Assembly (NCBI GenBank): GCA_025642065.1
Contig: JAODUP010000106.1
Span: 185,001 to 249,000 of the forward strand
DNA from: Paralvinella palmiformis
Lineage: Eukaryota; Annelida; Polychaeta; Terebellida; Alvinellidae
Length of the DNA: 64,000 nt
Direction: 5' to 3'
Shown: piece after piece, positions 49,105 through 60,621 of the stretch
Position numbering within the stretch: position 1 is the stretch's first letter
Layout: every line of letters begins with the position of its first letter
The notes under the pieces: model-generated
What the model was told of the DNA's origin: nothing
Database searches by the model: none
The model's input: the letters and a program-made list of their open reading frames with translations, nothing else
Position numbers and translations under genes: made by a program

Positions 49105-49929
49105 CGTTGTGTTTTGTTTGTCAATAGAATATAGTATGCTATATACAAATATGAATTTTGTTTTTAACATTAATTAAGTGGAATATAAATATGTAAAAAA
49201 TACGTTGATAGATGTGTGGCATGCGGGCGGGCGTATGAGTATGTGTGTGCGCGCGCGCGCGCGTGCGTGTGTGTGTGTCACGGAAGTAAATGAAACTGAT
49301 AGTTCATCCTACAATAGAATGCCTCTCGAGCACACTTCGTAGAACAAAGTAATCACCAAACACTACACTGGAGGTGAAGGTTGTAGCGATTTGTTGAAAC
49401 TGTTTAACAATTAGGACATTTACCCACTCAATGTCTGAACTCCTTCCATTCGGAGTGGACGAGTGTTAGGTTTCACAATATCAGGGAATTAATTTGTAAG
49501 TCTACTATAACGAATAACTGCAGATCAACGGCAGATCGATACCGTAATCCGATCCGACGTTTACTGATCACACGAATTCAGTTCTGTGATCGATGATCAC
49601 ATGACAGTGGGAGGGGGGAGGGCTCGTTGAGATCGAGTAGCCGATGCTCGCTCACAGCTCTAGTCTTCGCAGCTAATTTAATCACACAATGATAAAGACG
49701 AGAAGACCCGAAGAGCAGTGTTTATATAGGAGGCGTTCTAGTATTACACATAGATATGATGGCACTGGCTCAGAGCGCTAAGACTGCGTGCGTGTATTTA
49801 TTTACACATCTCTACAGTTTATTGTTGTTTATCAGAAGAATATTTTCAATGCGTACAGTCTTTCTTCTGTCTTTCTTCTATTCAACATTGTAGTAGTTTA
49901 AGATTCTTGAGTTATAACTGTATAATAAA

Positions 49930-50290
49930 TAAGAATAATAATAGTGTATGTTTAATAAACCGTCCTTATTAGCAGGAGCCATTCAAAGACGCTGTACAAA
50001 TAATATGTAATATAATAATACCCCAAATAATATGTCTGTAAAAACTCTATAAGAGATGATGAAAGCGACCTTGAACAGGTATGTTTCGAGGACAGATTTT
50101 AAATTTTCAAGAGACGACGCATTTCTAATATTTGCCGGCGACCTATTCCACAAAGTGGGGGGCTGCAACACTAAACGTACAATCACCATATGACTTGAGC
50201 CGAGACACTGGTGGCACCTGCAATAGTATCTCACTGGATGACCTGAGTTTTCGAGATGACTTTCTAATGGATGGCAGTTCACACAGGTAT
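49930..50290 (-). mobile_element. CR1-like LINE C-terminus and 3' tail
   Basis: The minus strand reads PPTLWNRSPANIRNASSLEN and then YLFKVAF, the last conserved block of CR1-like ORF2. After it comes CTTTGAATGGCTCCTGC and GGTTTATTAAACA, the same 3' tail as the 23.8 kb copy. Confidence 0.75.
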
Positions 50291-50816
50291 TCGGTGCTAA
50301 ATCATTAATAGATGTATAAGTTATTAATAAAATATTGAAATGGATACTTACTGTATAATGTCGGGAAAAAATCGAACATACTTCATTTACATACCATTGT
50401 ACCTGTATATCAGAAGAAAAAAACTAACGTAATTAGTTGCATCAAGTATCAAGGCAGGAAACTATAATACGGATTAGAACGTAATTTTTAAACGAACTGT
50501 TTTTTTTTAAATTCTTCACTCGGTGTCAGTTTCCGCGTTTCGCAACAACATCATCCTTCAGTCGGGTGGTGGGGGGGGGGCTGATATTCTTTAGATATTG
50601 CTCCAAGTATCTATCATCTGTTTCTACCCTTAGAATTTAATTTATGCATGGAAAGGCTACCAAGGAAGAGGGAAGATGGAAAACAGATCAGCAGCGTTGG
50701 GTTTGTTGTTATGTTGTTGCTGTTATTTTATTTTTATATTTTTTTAGGGGGGGGGGGTAGAGTCTCTTCCCCTTTATTTGTGGAAATAACAACTTGTTTG
50801 TATTTTTGAAGAGAGG

Positions 50817-51008
50817 AAGTCGTGATGGCGCAGCTTGTTACAGCGTATAACTCACAACCGAAGGGTCCCGAGTTCGAGACTCCAGAGCTGCAATGCTGCC
50901 ACGTAGCGACTGGTTCACTCATCCATAAAAATGATAACCTGACAGGATGTGATCACTGTGTGTCTAAGTAACGCTTTGCGCCTTTAATGGCAGCATGCGT
51001 TGTAGGTT
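50817..51008 (+). mobile_element. tRNA-derived SINE, family B, 3' truncated
   Basis: Head AGTCGTGATGGCGCAGC, B box CGAGTTCGAGACTC, and body to GGCAGCATGCGTTGTAGG, then lost just before the (TA)n tract and the LINE fragment at 51112. Confidence 0.72.
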
Positions 51009-51033
51009 TTTGAATGCTAACGTTAAATACCTG

Positions 51034-51035
<2 letters not shown>

Positions 51036-51104
<69 letters not shown>

Positions 51105-51110
51105 CATATA
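51036..51110. repeat. (TA)n microsatellite at the LINE 5' edge
   Basis: About 36 TA units between a truncated SINE and the LINE fragment. Confidence 0.95.
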
Positions 51111-51111
51111 T

Positions 51112-52108
51112 AATATTCCAACGGCATAATATTAAATATGATTGTTATACCGATGATACACAAGTGTACATGACTTTAAAGCCATGTCATAAATGGAATG
51201 ATATTCCATCTTCAATTGAGAATTGTATTGAACACATAGCTATCTGGATAAACAGCAACATGCTGAAATTGAATAAGGATAAGACCGAATTCCTTGTTTT
51301 CTCATCCAAAGCAACATGCAAAGAAAACTGAGAATCTTCGCATTAAGGAAGGATCCAGTTATATAAATTATTCCATGTCTGTAAGAAATCTACGAATTAT
51401 ATTATGTTGTACTCTAGGAATGGAGAAGCAGGTTAATTATATATGTAACTCCTGTTATTATCAAATAAGAAATATAGGACTTATTCGTAAGTACATAAAT
51501 GATGAGACATGCAAGACTTTTGTCCAAACCATTATTAATTCTCGACTGGACTATGGCAACGCATTGTTATATAAAACCCCCTGCCCCCCCCCCCCTCTCT
51601 CTCTCTCTCTGACAAACCGATCAACAGTGAGTGCAGAAGGGTACTGGACGTCTGGTGACACGCACTCGCAAAAGGGAACATTTGACACCAGTTTTATTCC
51701 AGCTGCACTGGCTTCCTGTACGTTTCACAACACTGTACGCAAGATCCCGTTTCACACATTCAAAGTACTGAGTGAAACAGCACAACTATATCTTGGCGAT
51801 CTGATCCAAAAAATACGTACCAGTGAGAATCCTCCGATCTGAGTCCTATTCACTTTTCACGATACGAAAAAGTCCATATACAACAATGTACGGAGAGAAA
51901 TCCTTTCCGAACATTGCCGGAAGTAAAACAATATTTTATAAGGTACTTAAAACCTACTTATTTATATTAGCCTATTTATAATATATAAACCAGTTTATTT
52001 ACATATAAAATGTGGTTGTCCTATTTCGACTTAGAACATATTTTAATTATGTTTTAATGTAAAGCGCTCTAGAGCAATTCAAGTTGAATAAGGCACTATA
52101 TAAAATAC
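51112..52108 (+). mobile_element. LINE fragment: RT catalytic block to 3' end
   Basis: Reads CYTDDTQVYMTLKP (the YADD active-site block with Ala to Thr), WINSNMLKLNKDKTEFLVF, then after a frameshift SVRNLRIILCCTLGMEKQVN, IRNIGLIRKYINDETCK and SRLDYGNALLYKTP. It continues to YKVLKTYLF and a 3' end TAAAGCGCTCTAGAGCA. A C-rich/CT insertion and frameshifts show it is inactive. A (TA)n tract borders each end. The 3' end resembles that of the SINE family at 0.1-1.6 and 8.3 kb. Confidence 0.8.

Positions 52109-52111
<3 letters not shown>

Positions 52112-52168
<57 letters not shown>
52112..52168. repeat. (TA)n microsatellite at the LINE 3' end
   Basis: About 28 TA units immediately after the LINE 3' end, a position consistent with growth from its tail. 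Confidence 0.95.
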
Positions 52169-52172
<4 letters not shown>

Positions 52173-52344
52173 GGTGTTAGGACTGATCTTATGAAATGAG
52201 GGTCTATGGACAGCCCAACATCATCATCATTATATACATAATGATTCTATGGGCAGCTTTAAATGTTAGGAAGTACATCTGAACATTTTGTTCTATAAGT
52301 TCGCTTTATAAATACCATTCTATATTTAAGCGCCTCCCTATTCG

Positions 52345-52680
52345 TCATGTTCTGAGCTGTCTAATATTTCTGTCTCTCATTTCGTCGATCGACGACCACG
52401 TGATAATGTCCTCCTGGAGTTGTGCAAGCGTACAACGAACCGTGTTTAATTTTAATCCCAATCGGGACATATAACTCCCCGGATATATACCTCCCCGGAT
52501 AATTGCCACATCACGAAAAATACCTGGACAACCGCGCCACCCCCCTGGCCCGATTACACAATAGGACATATAACCGGAGTCATCCCAACAAGACGAATCC
52601 CAAATGGATGAATCAGGAAAATATCCCGATGTGGTGAACTCAATAAAATGAATCCTAACAAGACGAATTGTCATAATTTC
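52345..52680. other. Phrase-repeat region preceding the TTAGGG-like array
   Basis: Contains CCCAACAAGACGAATCCC and CCTAACAAGACGAATTGTC, and paired CTCCCCGGATA phrases. It looks like short modules shuffled next to the array; no ORF is convincing. Confidence 0.4.
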
Positions 52681-53292
52681 AGGGTTAGGGTAAGGATTAA
52701 GGTAAGAGTTAGTATTAGGGTTAGGGTAAAGGTTAGGGTAAAGGGTAGGGTTAGGGTAAGAGTTAGTATTAGGGTTAGGGTTAGGGTAAGAGTCAGTATT
52801 GGGGTAAAGGTTAGGGTTAGGGTAAGGGTTAGGGTGAGGGTTAGTATTAGGGTTAGGGTAAAGGTTAGGGTTAGGGTAAGAGTTAGTATTAGGGTTAGGG
52901 TAAGAGTCAGTATTGGGGTAAAGGTTAGGGTTAGGGTAAGGGTTAGGGTAAGGGTTAGTATTAGGGTTAGGGTAAGAGTTAGTATTATGGATATGGTAAG
53001 GGTTAGGGTAAGCGTTAGTACTAGGGTTAGGGTAAAGGTTAGGGTGAGAGTTAGTATTAGGGTTAGGGTAAGAGTCAGTATTGGGGTAAAGGTTAGGGTT
53101 AGGGTAAGGGTTGGGGTAAGCGTTAGTACTAGGGTTAGGGTAAAGGTTAGGGTTAGGGTAAAGGTTAGGGTTAGGGTAAGAGTTAGTATTAGGGTAAAGG
53201 TTAGGTTTAGGGTAAGAGTTAGTATTAGGGTTAGGGTGTAGGTTAGGGTTAAGGTAAGATTTATTATTAGGGTTAGGGTAAGGGTTAGGATT
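52681..53292 (+). repeat. Degenerate TTAGGG-like tandem array
   Basis: About 600 bases of GGTTAGGGTAAGGGTTAGGG-type sequence with regular GTAAGAGTTAGTATTAGG spacers. TTAGGG is the metazoan telomere hexamer, but here it is mixed with GTAAGG and GTTAGT variants, so it behaves as a minisatellite rather than a functional telomere end. Confidence 0.85.
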
Positions 53293-53384
53293 ATTATGAT
53301 ATGAGTTATTATGATAGGATATGACTATATCATATAAAGAGGAGGGGAGAGGCCAACTCTGAACATCTCACAGGCGCAGCTATC

Positions 53385-53462
53385 ACTCGGATTCGATCCC
53401 ACGAACTGGATATATGTATGGGGAGAGCTGTGCGCTATCAGCTGCTCCACCGGAGTGCCCGT
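53385..53462 (-). mobile_element. tRNA-like head fragment
   Basis: The minus strand reads GGCACTCCGGTGGAGCAGCT and GTGGGATCGAATCCGAG, resembling A and B boxes of a decayed SINE head. It lies just after the TTAGGG-like array. Confidence 0.4.
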
Positions 53463-53699
53463 CGAGTGGTGTCGAACCATCTTGAGGCGTGGATGCGGTA
53501 AATGTGGGGCGCGCTAAGTCACACCCAGCATTAGCCACAGAGTACGCCTCCATTTTTTATATTATATGGTAACAACATTAACAACATCAACAACAACAAT
53601 AATAATAATAATGACAACACGACATTCGGCTAAACTAGACACCACCAAGACACCAAACCAACCAGCTTCCATTCATTCCTGGGGCGCCCTCTATACAGA

Positions 53700-54110
53700 A
53701 CTTGGAGGTTTTTAACCCATCGCCCCCCACTCCCCAATACAAAGCGGGCCAATAATCCGCCGCCATCACGAAACCCACCCAGAAGACAGGTGTCCGCCTC
53801 ACCTTTGAGGCCGCGCCGCTTATAAAGGCATTAACTCGGAGCCGTTAGACACTTACGGAGATTGTCGTACCCTATTATCGCCCTGTCGTGGTCACGTGGT
53901 GCCGGCCCTTAATCACCTGCGCAGGAAGCGCCTTCCGAGCGGCGCGCATTGACTAGGCCTCGCGGCACTTTGGGCGTCCGCGATAATCACCGGAACTCGG
54001 AACAAACGGCCGCTAGGTGGCGTTCCATGCGCGAGATGATTGTATCCGGGAAGTTTGCCGCCTTTTTACCCCCTCCAATCGAAAGAGGCGAGTTTCTATA
54101 TTCGTAACTA
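53700..54110. other. CpG-rich block
   Basis: Unusually GC- and CpG-rich compared with all flanks (for example GGAAGCGCCTTCCGAGCGGC). It contains a TATA-like CTTATAAAGGC at about 53818 and CACGTG. It could be an orphan promoter or the relic of a GC-rich element. No gene found immediately beside it. Confidence 0.4.
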
Positions 54111-54168
54111 CTCGTGTCGGATCTCTCTTTTCAGGAATACGCTACGCTAACGCCACCTCAATGCTTTT

Positions 54169-54172
<4 letters not shown>

Positions 54173-54212
<40 letters not shown>
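54173..54212. repeat. (CA)n microsatellite
   Basis: About 19 CA units. Confidence 0.92.
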
Positions 54213-54214
<2 letters not shown>

Positions 54215-54355
54215 ACAGTAATTTATAAATAGAAGTTCATGAACGCAATAAAAATAAAAGTAGCCTGAATCAGGGATGTTGTTTGAAGTAGTTCGGTCGG
54301 CGATAACACTAATAATTAGGCCTATAATAACAATAATAATAATAATAATATGTAG

Positions 54356-54533
54356 GGAGCGTCTCCGTGGTCTAGCAGTAGCCTGTTGGACCACAGATCA
54401 CTCACTACCACCCGTATTTGAATCTCGGCGTGGGCATATCTGAAGGGTGTTTCATCCTTGGGGGTCGTTCGGCCTATTTAGCCTACCATGTGCACACCAG
54501 TGGCCGTAAAACATCAATCATCATCATCATCAT
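54356..54533 (+). mobile_element. tRNA-derived SINE, family A
   Basis: Near full-length: GCGTCTCCGTGGTCTAGCAG, CGGCGTGGGCATATCTGAAG, a short body deletion after TTTCATCC, then TTTAGCCTACCATGTGCAC and GGCCGTAAAACATCAATC plus (ATC)n. Confidence 0.8.
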
Positions 54534-55064
54534 CTTCACTAATAATAATAACTGCGACTATTACGTGCTGCTTCTTTACACCAAGACTCCACGCGTTTTA
54601 CTTCCGGTGTGCCTTTTTCTTTCGATAAGCGAGCTCTGGCGAACGCAAACGTTTGCAGAGAACGTTCGCCTACGTACACACCCCGATATCCACGATGTGA
54701 GGTGCCCATAAGCTGTCAGTAAATGAGACGATATTATATAATGACGCAGATAAGCCCTCCAACCTTATCTGATCCCTCCATACCCTCTGACGGTAAAATT
54801 TCAGCTCTACGCACGTTTTCCAGAGTGTCGCTGATCATTATTGTTGCTTGGTTTCCACTTGTTGACCTTTAATTTTAAAATTTTAACTAATCTACTACTA
54901 CTATATACTATAATAATAATATATAATAATATAATACTTAGTTATTACTTCGGTGTTTATTCTTTGATAGAGCTCTGCGCGCAAATTTGAGGAAGTCGCA
55001 GTCAATACATTAGATGACCGTGGGTTAATGATTTGTTAGTGGTGACCATTAAATCATATGAGTA

Positions 55065-55152
55065 TGAGTGAGTGAGTGAGTGAGTGAGTGAGTGAGTGAG
55101 TGAGTGAGTGAGTGAGTGAGTGAGTGAGTGAGTGAGTGAGTGAGTGAGTGAG
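55065..55152. repeat. (GTGA)n microsatellite
   Basis: About 21 nearly perfect GTGA units. Confidence 0.95.
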
Positions 55153-55154
55153 CC

Positions 55155-55285
55155 TGTAGCCACAGCTGGAGCGCATGGCCGAGGGTTGACTTTCTAGAAA
55201 AACATTCCAGAAATACAGGTAGGTGTTAGATTTGAACCCATCATCCAGACATTTGCATCATACGCGATCCATGAAGGCGGATTTG
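55155..55285 (-). mobile_element. tRNA-like SINE fragment, family E-like
   Basis: The minus strand has a B-box region GATGATGGGTTCAAATCTAA and downstream TGGAATGTTTTTCTAG. It borders the GTGA microsatellite. Confidence 0.35.
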
Positions 55286-55568
55286 GTCCATTCCTCGATG
55301 TATTAATTATATCAGATTACATAAAATATGAAACCAGTTACGACATTTATTTATCGACTACTGATGATGACACCCTCGATTCTCACAATTAAATCTGAAT
55401 ATTCTTAATCTTGTGTCAAAAAGAATAAGATATAAATTTCTTAAAATGGTGACAGTTAACAGTAATTGTTTAGTTTTTTTAATCTGGACAAATGGCTGAA
55501 GTCCTTTTTATATTGATTGTTTTGCTCTAATCGTGATGTATATGCGATAATTTTATGGTAGATAAAGG

Positions 55569-55570
<2 letters not shown>

Positions 55571-55603
<33 letters not shown>

Positions 55604-55675
55604 CCAACCAGACAAATAGACAGTTAAACAGGGACGTGGACATAGGCAGATAAACAATGTTCTCACCACCTCCAC

Positions 55676-55728
<53 letters not shown>

Positions 55729-55729
55729 C
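55571..55729. repeat. (GA)n, spacer, (CT)n(TA)n
   Basis: A GA run at 55571-55604 and a CT run at 55679-55706 are mutually complementary and separated by about 75 bases, so they could form a long imperfect hairpin; a TA run follows. Confidence 0.85.
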
Positions 55730-56164
55730 AGTAGATTTTACACACTCATGCACGCACGCACGCACATGCGCACTTGGTGGTGATACATTTATCTGTAACA
55801 ATCAATAACAATAAAAACAACGACCATTTGAAAATAACAAATCAGAAGCCTTCCGAATGAATAAACCAACTTTCGAGTACATCTCGAAAATAAATCCATA
55901 TTTGCATAGCGTCTGGATACCTGCCTCAACGGAGCTCGCCAATAGAAGGAATTCCTCCAATCGGCGTCTTCCATATTGTGACGTAAACGCAGAACTAAAC
56001 GCTATATCACAGCGCCGTTGGCTCACTAGAAGTTGATCTTCCCCGGGGGTGATGTCGAATTTCAGCATTGAAAAACAACCGTTCGCAGAAGTAGTATATA
56101 TCAAATAATTGGTGTTTTGGGCGCGAAAAATTAAACTTTTTGAGGATCGTCAGCGCCATTTACA

Positions 56165-56216
56165 ATGGGAGAAAAACCGCCGTACGAGAACCTGGATGCT
56201 GAACGCACGCCTATCA
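56165..56216 (+). CDS. Aminopeptidase first coding exon, variant a
   Basis: The ATG has A at -3 and G at +4. It encodes MGEKPPYENLDAERTPI and ends ATC A|GTAAGTG at phase 1. Joined to the acceptor at 62182 it reads through as Ser-Thr-Ser-Thr-Gly. The tail contains YENL, a match to the tyrosine-based YxxPhi sorting motif. Confidence 0.7.
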
Positions 56217-57445
56217 GTAAGTGATTCTTTTTACCACCAAATACCGATTCTAACCTTATTGCTATGCGCTTTAATTCGATAATTGGCGATAAATCCCTAT
56301 ACAGGTCAAAAGTCCGGTTTTATGCAACTTTCAAGTAACATTTTAAAATTCCACATCAGGATCATTGCACGTCTAATTGTTCGCGTCTGTTACCATTGCG
56401 TGTTATGTGGTGATGTTACGTTTGTGCAGATATGTGCGTTTGTTTACTCTCACATAAAATGTGAACGCTTATTTCTAGCGAGGCTTCGTTTATCTAATGA
56501 CCCGCCATTCATAGTAAGAAAATATAAAGTCGAAATACCCCCCCCCCCCAATGGGTTGTCATTGCCAAAGTATTTTATGTCGTCAAGGTGTCTTTGATGT
56601 TCCATTTTGGGTGTGTGAGTGAGTGAACGCCTCAGTGGGCTCGTGAGTTAGAGCGTGGGACTCCTTATTCATGCTGTGAGTTTTTCATCCAACCAGGCAA
56701 CTGGTAAGTTGTAAATTCTATGGGTTTTTTTTTTAAATTAGTCCCCCTGGTGAAGCTGTAAATTACAGACCACGAGTGTTTCACTCATTTGAGATAGCCA
56801 GCCACGTAAAATAACTGGCATTTCGACTATTATGATAATCAGTGAGTGAGCGAGTTGGTCTGTTGTTCGTTTAGTTAGTTGTTCAGTCAGTTGGTCAGTT
56901 GGCCAGTCAGTTAATAAGTCAATTGATGGCTAAGTTTTCAATATATAGCTAGACAGACAGACAGACAGACATCTCGAGATATCATGTTGTTGTAAAGCGG
57001 CAGCCTACAATAAAAAAATCTATAGTTACCAACCGGTGTGCTAGGACGAGAAGGTTGAAATTCCGGCGAATGTAAAATTTATACTACAGTGGCTCCACCT
57101 GAAGTGAAACGTTTGCGATCGATGCTGCCACCTGTGGACTATCCGATGGACTAGAGATAGTTCGGCCTTGATAGTTGTCAAATTGGAGCCAGATTTGGAC
57201 GAATAATTGTTGATTGTTGCTAAACCATGACGATTATTTATGAGACGTAACATCCTGCCTCTGAGAGTCTTTTTTCGCAAAAATATGTCGGACAACGAGA
57301 TCGAGGATATACAGTTTCTGCCCGGTAAGTAGGCGGCGTCGGATTCGTATGTGCTGTCCGGACTGGTAAAACTATCTTACCAATTGTGTAATCATGGCAA
57401 TGGCACGGGTTTCGGTTGCCGGTAACACGTTCGGCACTATGACGC

Positions 57446-57495
<50 letters not shown>

Positions 57496-57734
57496 CCTAA
57501 GATAACAAACTTATACCACACAGTTGTTTCAATGATAAGAGATCAACCTCTTTGATTGTATGGCTGTTGTCTAGTGTTGAGTGTTGTTGTTGTTTACTTG
57601 TTGGTAGATCTGTTTCCACTATTGTCTATTGTTGTTAGACTCTAAATGTCAAAAATGATGTCGGTTAAAGATGAGTTGAAGAAGTGGACATTATCGTGTT
57701 AAGAGTACACGGCTAGAAGGGCTGCAGTGTCAAT

Positions 57735-57765
<31 letters not shown>

Positions 57766-60570
57766 TATATATATACTGGACTGGTCTAATCAAGTTGTGC
57801 ATCTTCTTGATATTTGAGGTACAGACCTCAGGTTGTCGTCTATTGGCCACTGGTGGGCACAGCCATAGTCATAGAGTTAATATTTGTGTAAAACTGTATC
57901 AGTGTGGGAGTGTACAGTGAGATTTAGGTTCAGATTAGACCTGGCTTTGTTGATCTGTTCCTTCTGAATTAAGGTCAAAAACAGAACAACACTAAAGAAA
58001 GAAAAAACATCACTGAACGAGATCTCACCACTGATCGACAAAACACTGGTCACTTAGTCTTATTTGTCTGTGAAAATTTGCGACAAAAACTCTCCCTGAG
58101 AATGCTTAAATATCAAGGTTCATTCTGGAGGATTCACCCTCCAGTGCACTCGGAATGTTTATCCGACTGCTTCGCATTTGTCACATTCAGACATTGCACA
58201 TGTCCTTATCACATTTGCTTTATGGAATGTTCACATCAGTATTGTAATGAGACAACCCATATCCAACAGATCCCATACCAAAGAAAACTCGCCCTGAGAT
58301 AACTCGCCCATCAAGTCTGAGACAACTCATACTTCTGATATTGTATTTTTCACTGATGTTTTATGATGAAGATAAATGCATTATTTGTATATTCTAACCC
58401 TGTTATATTACTTATGCAGATTCTACAGGAAATATTCATAATTTCAAATAATTTTGGGTTAGTGGAAGAGAAACAAGTATACATCATTACATGCATTGGA
58501 AAAAAATACACCCTAGTGTTTATAATAATTACTATTAGTTTTGTATTGTGGTAATCCAATAACCCTTTCTTACTAAAATCCACCAAATTAATTAAACATT
58601 AATCAGATGTTATCTAGTCGAAGTCAATGGCCAGGTCCATTTGTGGATCAGATGTACTTGGTCAGGTTTTGACGCTTGAATTTGAACTTTTAGCAGCTGG
58701 CCTGTGGTCATTCCAATGGCACAGTGGTTAGAGCACTAAGCATCAAACCTCTAGGTTGTGGGTTCGAATCCAGGTCATGGCTGTGTGTGTGATTTATTTC
58801 CATTGACAGGCACATCCCTCAGCCATAATTGTCTTATACATGGCAAATGCCAAGGCTAATCAACACTTTTAGCAGCTGAATAAAACTGTGATTGAATATA
58901 GTTAAAATTATTGTCATCAAAATAACTGTCAACAGTTTTTAAAACACTTTGTAATGTGTGCTTTTGTTTGTGAATGTTCCAGTCAATAATATATCTTATT
59001 TAAAGCCAATTTGTCTATTCATATGATTTGTGTATAGATGTAAAATGATTGCACTTGTCCCATTAGATTTGTAAACAAGGTTATTCAGCAGAGCACTTTT
59101 ATCCTCAATATTCAGAAACAGATTTACTACATAATTAGTATCCAGTAAAAGTCCAGTTCCTGCATCCATGGTGTAAACGTCAAGCATTTCCTTGATTGAT
59201 TTTTCACAAGCCCATATTTAATGTGAATTTGGACAAACCAATCCTTCTCTGTCTTGCACAGAAAACATCAGTGTTTCCCCCACAGATATTTGTTGAACTT
59301 GAGCCCTTCAGCTGTCATCTTGGCAAGAATCTTCCATATTTTTGCATTTTTAAAAATAACTGTTGTCACTCTAAAGGATTATGGTTTGATATAGACATTA
59401 TTTATCCACAGGGTTTTAGCAATGAATGGCCTCAATGAGTTTGGACAAGTGAAAAATCAGTGATGACATGTAGCTGTTGTATTGATTCAAATAAAAAATG
59501 TTTCCACTAAAAAAAGGTAGTTTACGACCTACGCAACTTACTACGACTGTTCGAATTTATGAGTTATGACCAGTGGTACGACTTAAAGGTGATTATACCA
59601 TTATTACACAGTAAAATATACGTAAAGTAATTATAACATAGACCGACTTACAACCAGATCAACTTACGACTGGTTGTAAGTCACCAACTACGTTTAGATA
59701 TATTTACTCTCTGTTGTAGCACCGATTCAGCTCAACTGTATTGATAAGCATAAGTTCAGAAAGACGAAGAGCCCAGTATAATGGGCTAGCATTATGTGTT
59801 ATTTTGCTTTTGTGCATTTGATGTCCAAATAATTTTGGTTAAAACTATGTTTGAGTTTGACAGCACAACAGCTGTTGAACTAATCATTGTTCAGTGTTAT
59901 GATGATGATACCGATGTCGGGTTTTCCAGCGCCTGACAAATGTTGTTTGATCATATTGGTATGATAAAAAGATGCAAAAAAATGATGAGAACATCCTGTT
60001 ATCTTTGAGGGATTTGCTGACAGGTTTTTAGCTATTATGAAGTCAATGGAAGATTTACATCATATTCCTCTGCGCCATCTGCTGTATGTTTTCAGCAACT
60101 ATTTTAAATTACACCAGATAAAGCTAAACATCGGACATAAATTCTTATCTTGACTTGTATTCCAGCATACAAGTTATGCCCTTCAAGAAAGAAGCTCTAA
60201 TCTTGCTGTTATACTTGTTTTCAGTGGGTTTTTTTCTTCTTTTTGTTTCACTCAATTTACAGTTTTTTTTTTTTTTCACCATTCAGCTTCTCTTGTTTTT
60301 AGTTTAATGGATTTCCTTTGGCTACTAAGGGCAGGGAATTTCACAATCAAAGAATTCTTAGTCTGTTATTTACTGCTCATAGATCTGAAAAACCACCGAG
60401 ATGATTCTAAACATCAACATTATTATTGTAATCGTGTAATCTTGTCAGGAGTGTAACCAGTGTGGGTTTTACTGTAAAAAAAGATCTTTTATAGTACATC
60501 ATAAAGAGCTGTTATTAACTGTAAAGAAATGTTAAAAATGTAAAACAAAACTGTAACTAAAATGTATCAC

Positions 60571-60621
<51 letters not shown>

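Noticed and set aside
52648..53241. A 197-codon frame rich in Arg and Val
   Set aside because: Direct translation of the TTAGGG-like array; no real protein signal.
55802..56104. A 100-codon minus-strand ORF just upstream of the aminopeptidase start, suggesting a divergent gene
   Set aside because: The longer frame needs a TTG start, the shorter ATG frame overlaps it out of frame, and neither has motifs or convincing splice sites.
57041..57447. Minus-strand ORFs of 84 and 69 codons over the alternative first exon
   Set aside because: They lack motifs and overlap one another in different frames; the plus-strand donor and phase match provide the better explanation.
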